DNA of 64,000 bases from Sapria himalayana. Taxonomy: Eukaryota; Streptophyta; Magnoliopsida; Malpighiales; Rafflesiaceae. Location of the stretch: positions 4,632,501-4,696,500 of the forward strand of contig JAREIK010000385.1 in the NCBI GenBank assembly GCA_029783825.1, written 5' to 3'. Each line of letters opens with the position of its first letter. The first letter of the stretch is position 1. Position numbers and translations under genes: made by a program. Shown one piece after another: positions 61,005-64,000 of this stretch. The notes below the pieces were generated by a model. The model was not told the DNA's origin. It ran no database searches and worked only from the letters and a program-made list of their open reading frames with translations.

Positions 61005-62760
61005 TTCACAAATCACTATTAGTGATCACACTAATAAATTTACAGATATATTTTAGATGAAACAATTAAAAATAATTATATTAAATTTAAGTTGTGATAC
61101 TATACACATCCACTACTAATAAATAAACTAATATAAAAAAAATGCCACAAAGATATACATGTCATAATGCTTGCCAAATATGCCTCTACGTGGGACATCA
61201 TTGATGAATTGAGTCTTAACGGTGCATATTGCCTCTTATTACCGTTATCCTCATGTCAAATGTAATTTTAAACTATGCTTCCACCTCTATTAGTCTTAAT
61301 CATCCTCACTTTCATATACATCAGTTCTTTTTTATTACATGTTCGAAGCCAACATATTAAAGAAATGAATAGAAATAGGAATGGGGAATCATAGTCCAAT
61401 AAACATACTAGAAGGTGAAAAAAATGAGGAATAAAGGAGAAAATTATTTAAGATAATTATTATTTCACAATGACAATTGACAATTGAGCGAATTATGTCT
61501 TGTGGCCCCCACCAAAATAATTACAAAAAAAAAAGAAATAAATTTAATATTTAAGAAAATTTTATATCAAAACTTAAGGTTTTTAATAAAAATACCTAAA
61601 ATCAAAAACACTATTTTGATCCCCCCACAATATTAGCTATTTTCAAAACAAAAAGGGTGGTTTTTGAATTCAAAAACTAGTCTTTCAAATTTGAAAATCT
61701 TTTTCAAATTCTAAATAATTTTGAATTCCAAATTGTGGTTTTAGTTTTTTTTTTCATTAATTATAACTTATATACATATATTCTCTATTTACATATACAT
61801 ACATGCATATAAATACATATGTATATATATATATATATATATTTATAGGTTATATATATGTTTGTGTTTATAAGTTATTTATATATATGTAGATTTAAAA
61901 CTTTCATAATGTATATATAAATGCACATGCACACACAGACACCACACACACACACATAATTTTCAGATCAAAAAAAAAAGGAATAGTAGTTATCTAATTT
62001 TTTAAAATATTAATTTTAGTGGGTGTACTAAATAATAATTTCCTTATGATAATTTCTACAAAAGAAAAGAGAGGAATATTATTGATTTTGATAATTAATT
62101 TAAACCAACATTATTTATACTATTATTGATTTAAACCACCAACATGGTAAAAAAATGAGAAGAATAAGTTTTAAATGAACATAAATGAAATATAACAATT
62201 CACCTTGAGAAACTAATTAAATTCTAATTTTTTGAAATCTCTAATACTAAATTCAAATTTGCATAGAAAGAACACATTTGTTGTACAAGATATTTCATCA
62301 AAATCAATTGATAAACTAACTCTTCCCCATAGTACACTCATTCTGTAAGAACAAAAAAGAATATTATTTAGTATAAGAAATAATTATTGATAATACACAA
62401 TAATATGATACCACTTTAAACTTATTCAAACTTAAATTTGCCTTTTATAAAATAAAACTATATTCGAGCAACATAAAATTTATTTGGAGCACAAAGAGCT
62501 CAATAATATATTTCTTTATAAAATATTTAAACTTATACATAACATAGATAAATATTTATAACATATATATGTTTTAAACTATATATATGTATACGTTATA
62601 TATTTAAACATTTCTATTTATGTTATAAATAGTTATGTATGATATTATATGTTATTAAATGTTAAAAAAAGTTTAACACACACACACATACACACACACA
62701 CACACATAGAAAATACATTTATGTGTGAATAGTGTTTTTTGAAAATAATGATCATGTTGA
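61005..62760 (+). repeat. Unit E, copy D
   Basis: Direct copy matching 29,255-31,240, including the TIR element (61,488-62,043) and the GGAGCACAAAGAG segment near 62,484. It stops before the region where copies A-C meet the copia LTR. Local CA and TA runs occur at 61,815-61,845, 61,925-61,958 and 62,678-62,706. Confidence 0.8.
61488..62043. mobile_element. TIR element inside unit E (copy D)
   Basis: Left end GCGAATTATGTCTTGTGGC; opposite-strand right end GGAAATTATTATTTAGTAC. TA and CA microsatellites occupy the interior. Confidence 0.58.
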
Positions 62761-62787
62761 ACTCAATCAAACTCAATCAAAACATAA

Positions 62788-64000
62788 ATAGAAGAGGTCG
62801 GAGGACTACTAACATGCTTTCCATGTAATAGACCACACATGATACATAATTATCTAAGCTGAGAATTTTTTTTTTTTTTTTTTTTTTTTGCATTTGTCCA
62901 GGATGCAGAGGATATAAACAATGAGACTACTAAAACTGATTCAAATGTGTTGAATTGCATCAAATTTGATAAGAAATCAATGAGATAATGTCTTTTGATG
63001 ATTATGATTGTGTGGTTAGGGTAGATTTCCTTGTTCGGGTCAATATATTCTTACTATGACTTGTAAATTATCTTTGCATAATTAATTCTCATTATTAATA
63101 TGTTATCCAAGTAAGATGAGAAATGAGAAAACATAATAACACTCTTGATAGTAAAATTATTAAAAGGAATCACGCATAGCGAAATAACTTGTTTATTTTA
63201 AGTGATGTGATTAAGAAAAATGACTTAGCTTAAATGGAGATGTAATGTCACTCGAACTTCAAAAAAAATATTAACAAAATGAGAAGCAAAACACAAAATT
63301 GAGTTAGTTTCATATTTTCTATCACTAGTCAATGCTCTTATAAAATGGCACAACTAGAGCTCTAAAAGTCGAGGAAGCAAGTCAAGAAGCTAATTGATGT
63401 GGGATTCAACCAAATATCAAAAGCCCCTTGGAAATTATCTGTCTTTTTCCATCAAAAATATGATGGATCTCTCCAATTAAGTATTAGGTATTGAGCCCTC
63501 AACAAGTTGTTTGTGAATAAAAAAAAATATCATAATCTTCTTCTAGCTTATCCATTTCATCAACTTAGAAAGCTAAAATAGTTTACGAAAGTGGATATGT
63601 AATTGGATATTATCAAGTTTGGATAACTAAAGGTGTTGAGTCAAAAATTACTCGTGTCACTCATTATAGCTACATGAATATCTAGTAAAGTCTTTTAGGC
63701 CCGAAGATACTTATGCAGTATTTTGTACTCTCATGAACAAGATACTTCGACCTTTTCTTGATTGCATTGAAGTTGTGTACTTAGATGTAATTATACTTTA
63801 TTGCCAAACTCTTGGGCATCACTTAGATCATTTATGATAAATATCATAAATATTAAGTAAGAATGAATGATATGTGAAATGGAAGAAGTATATGTTGGTC
63901 TAAAAGGAAACCTAATTTTTTGACCATTTTATATAAAATGAGAATGATTCGAATGGATCTAGGAAAAATATAAGTCATTCTTGAGTGGGAGCTAATATGT
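62788..64000 (+). pseudogene. Ty3/gypsy zinc-knuckle-protease-RT relic (gypsy-3), runs off the window
   Basis: Restarts at the AATAGAAGAGG word that also occurs at 60,034 in gypsy-2, so 60,030-60,857 and 62,788-63,395 are duplicate segments. It then extends further: RT start (about 63,340-63,480) with GFNQISKAPW and ALNKL, and an RT core near 63,716-63,830 with FCTLMNKILRPFLD and VVYLDV, where the second catalytic Asp of the YLDD box is replaced. A YVKWKK-type block near 63,875 follows. A 24-base poly-T (62,866-62,889) interrupts it. Inactive. Confidence 0.8.
62866..62889. repeat. 24-base poly-T run
   Basis: An uninterrupted T run in gypsy-3 where gypsy-1 and gypsy-2 have a short AAAAGC/AAAACTT segment. 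A local expansion. Confidence 0.9.

Overview
This window is AT-rich nuclear DNA from a flowering plant. The evidence is indirect: dense nested Ty1/copia and Ty3/gypsy retrotransposon relics of plant lineages, plant-type hAT and CACTA transposon ends, primer-binding sites matching initiator Met-tRNA, and long TA microsatellites. The species cannot be told. I found no intact host gene, tRNA, rRNA, CRISPR array or bacterial-style operon. Almost every long reading frame is a transposon fragment or lies in a microsatellite. The region looks like a gene-poor transposon graveyard that was rearranged by segmental duplication.

Layout. 1-3.45 kb: degenerate CATGAC-rich DNA with a 501-bp non-autonomous hAT element, then a gypsy gag-protease-RT relic. 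3.45-6.76 kb: a recurring AT-rich unit (called E here) joined to a copia LTR. 6.76-11.46 kb: two nested copia relics on the minus strand (RNase H of copia-1; integrase, RT and RNase H of copia-2). 11.06-43.91 kb: one imperfect palindrome about 32.8 kb long, with arms of about 14.4 kb (11,063-25,445 and 29,398-43,909) and a spacer of about 4 kb. Each arm carries a mirrored copia integrase/RT relic, a solo copia LTR, CATGAC arrays, a TA-rich microsatellite block and unit E. 43.9-47.06 kb: TA microsatellites and one end of a CACTA transposon with internal tandem repeats. 47.06-50.17 kb: an unassigned A/G-rich relic. 50.18-53.85 kb: a complete hAT transposon with terminal inverted repeats and an 8-bp target-site duplication. 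Its single transposase frame has four in-frame stops and no frameshift. 54.0-56.85 kb: a direct paralogue of the palindrome spacer. 57.4-57.9 kb: an old hAT transposase relic. 58.3-64.0 kb: two partial gypsy copies of one family flanking a fourth E unit.

History that can be read from the sequence. A copia element inserted into unit E, and that insertion is seen three times: once as a 3' LTR still joined to coding sequence (5,770-6,757) and twice as solo LTRs, one in each palindrome arm. The spacer module plus E was duplicated in direct orientation (25.46-31.24 kb and 54.0-62.76 kb). A tiny hAT element shared by both spacer modules predates that duplication. The full-length hAT at 50.2-53.9 kb appears to be among the youngest insertions. 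No new functional system is evident. The most notable structures are the large palindrome, the nearly intact hAT, and the recurring CATGAC arrays.
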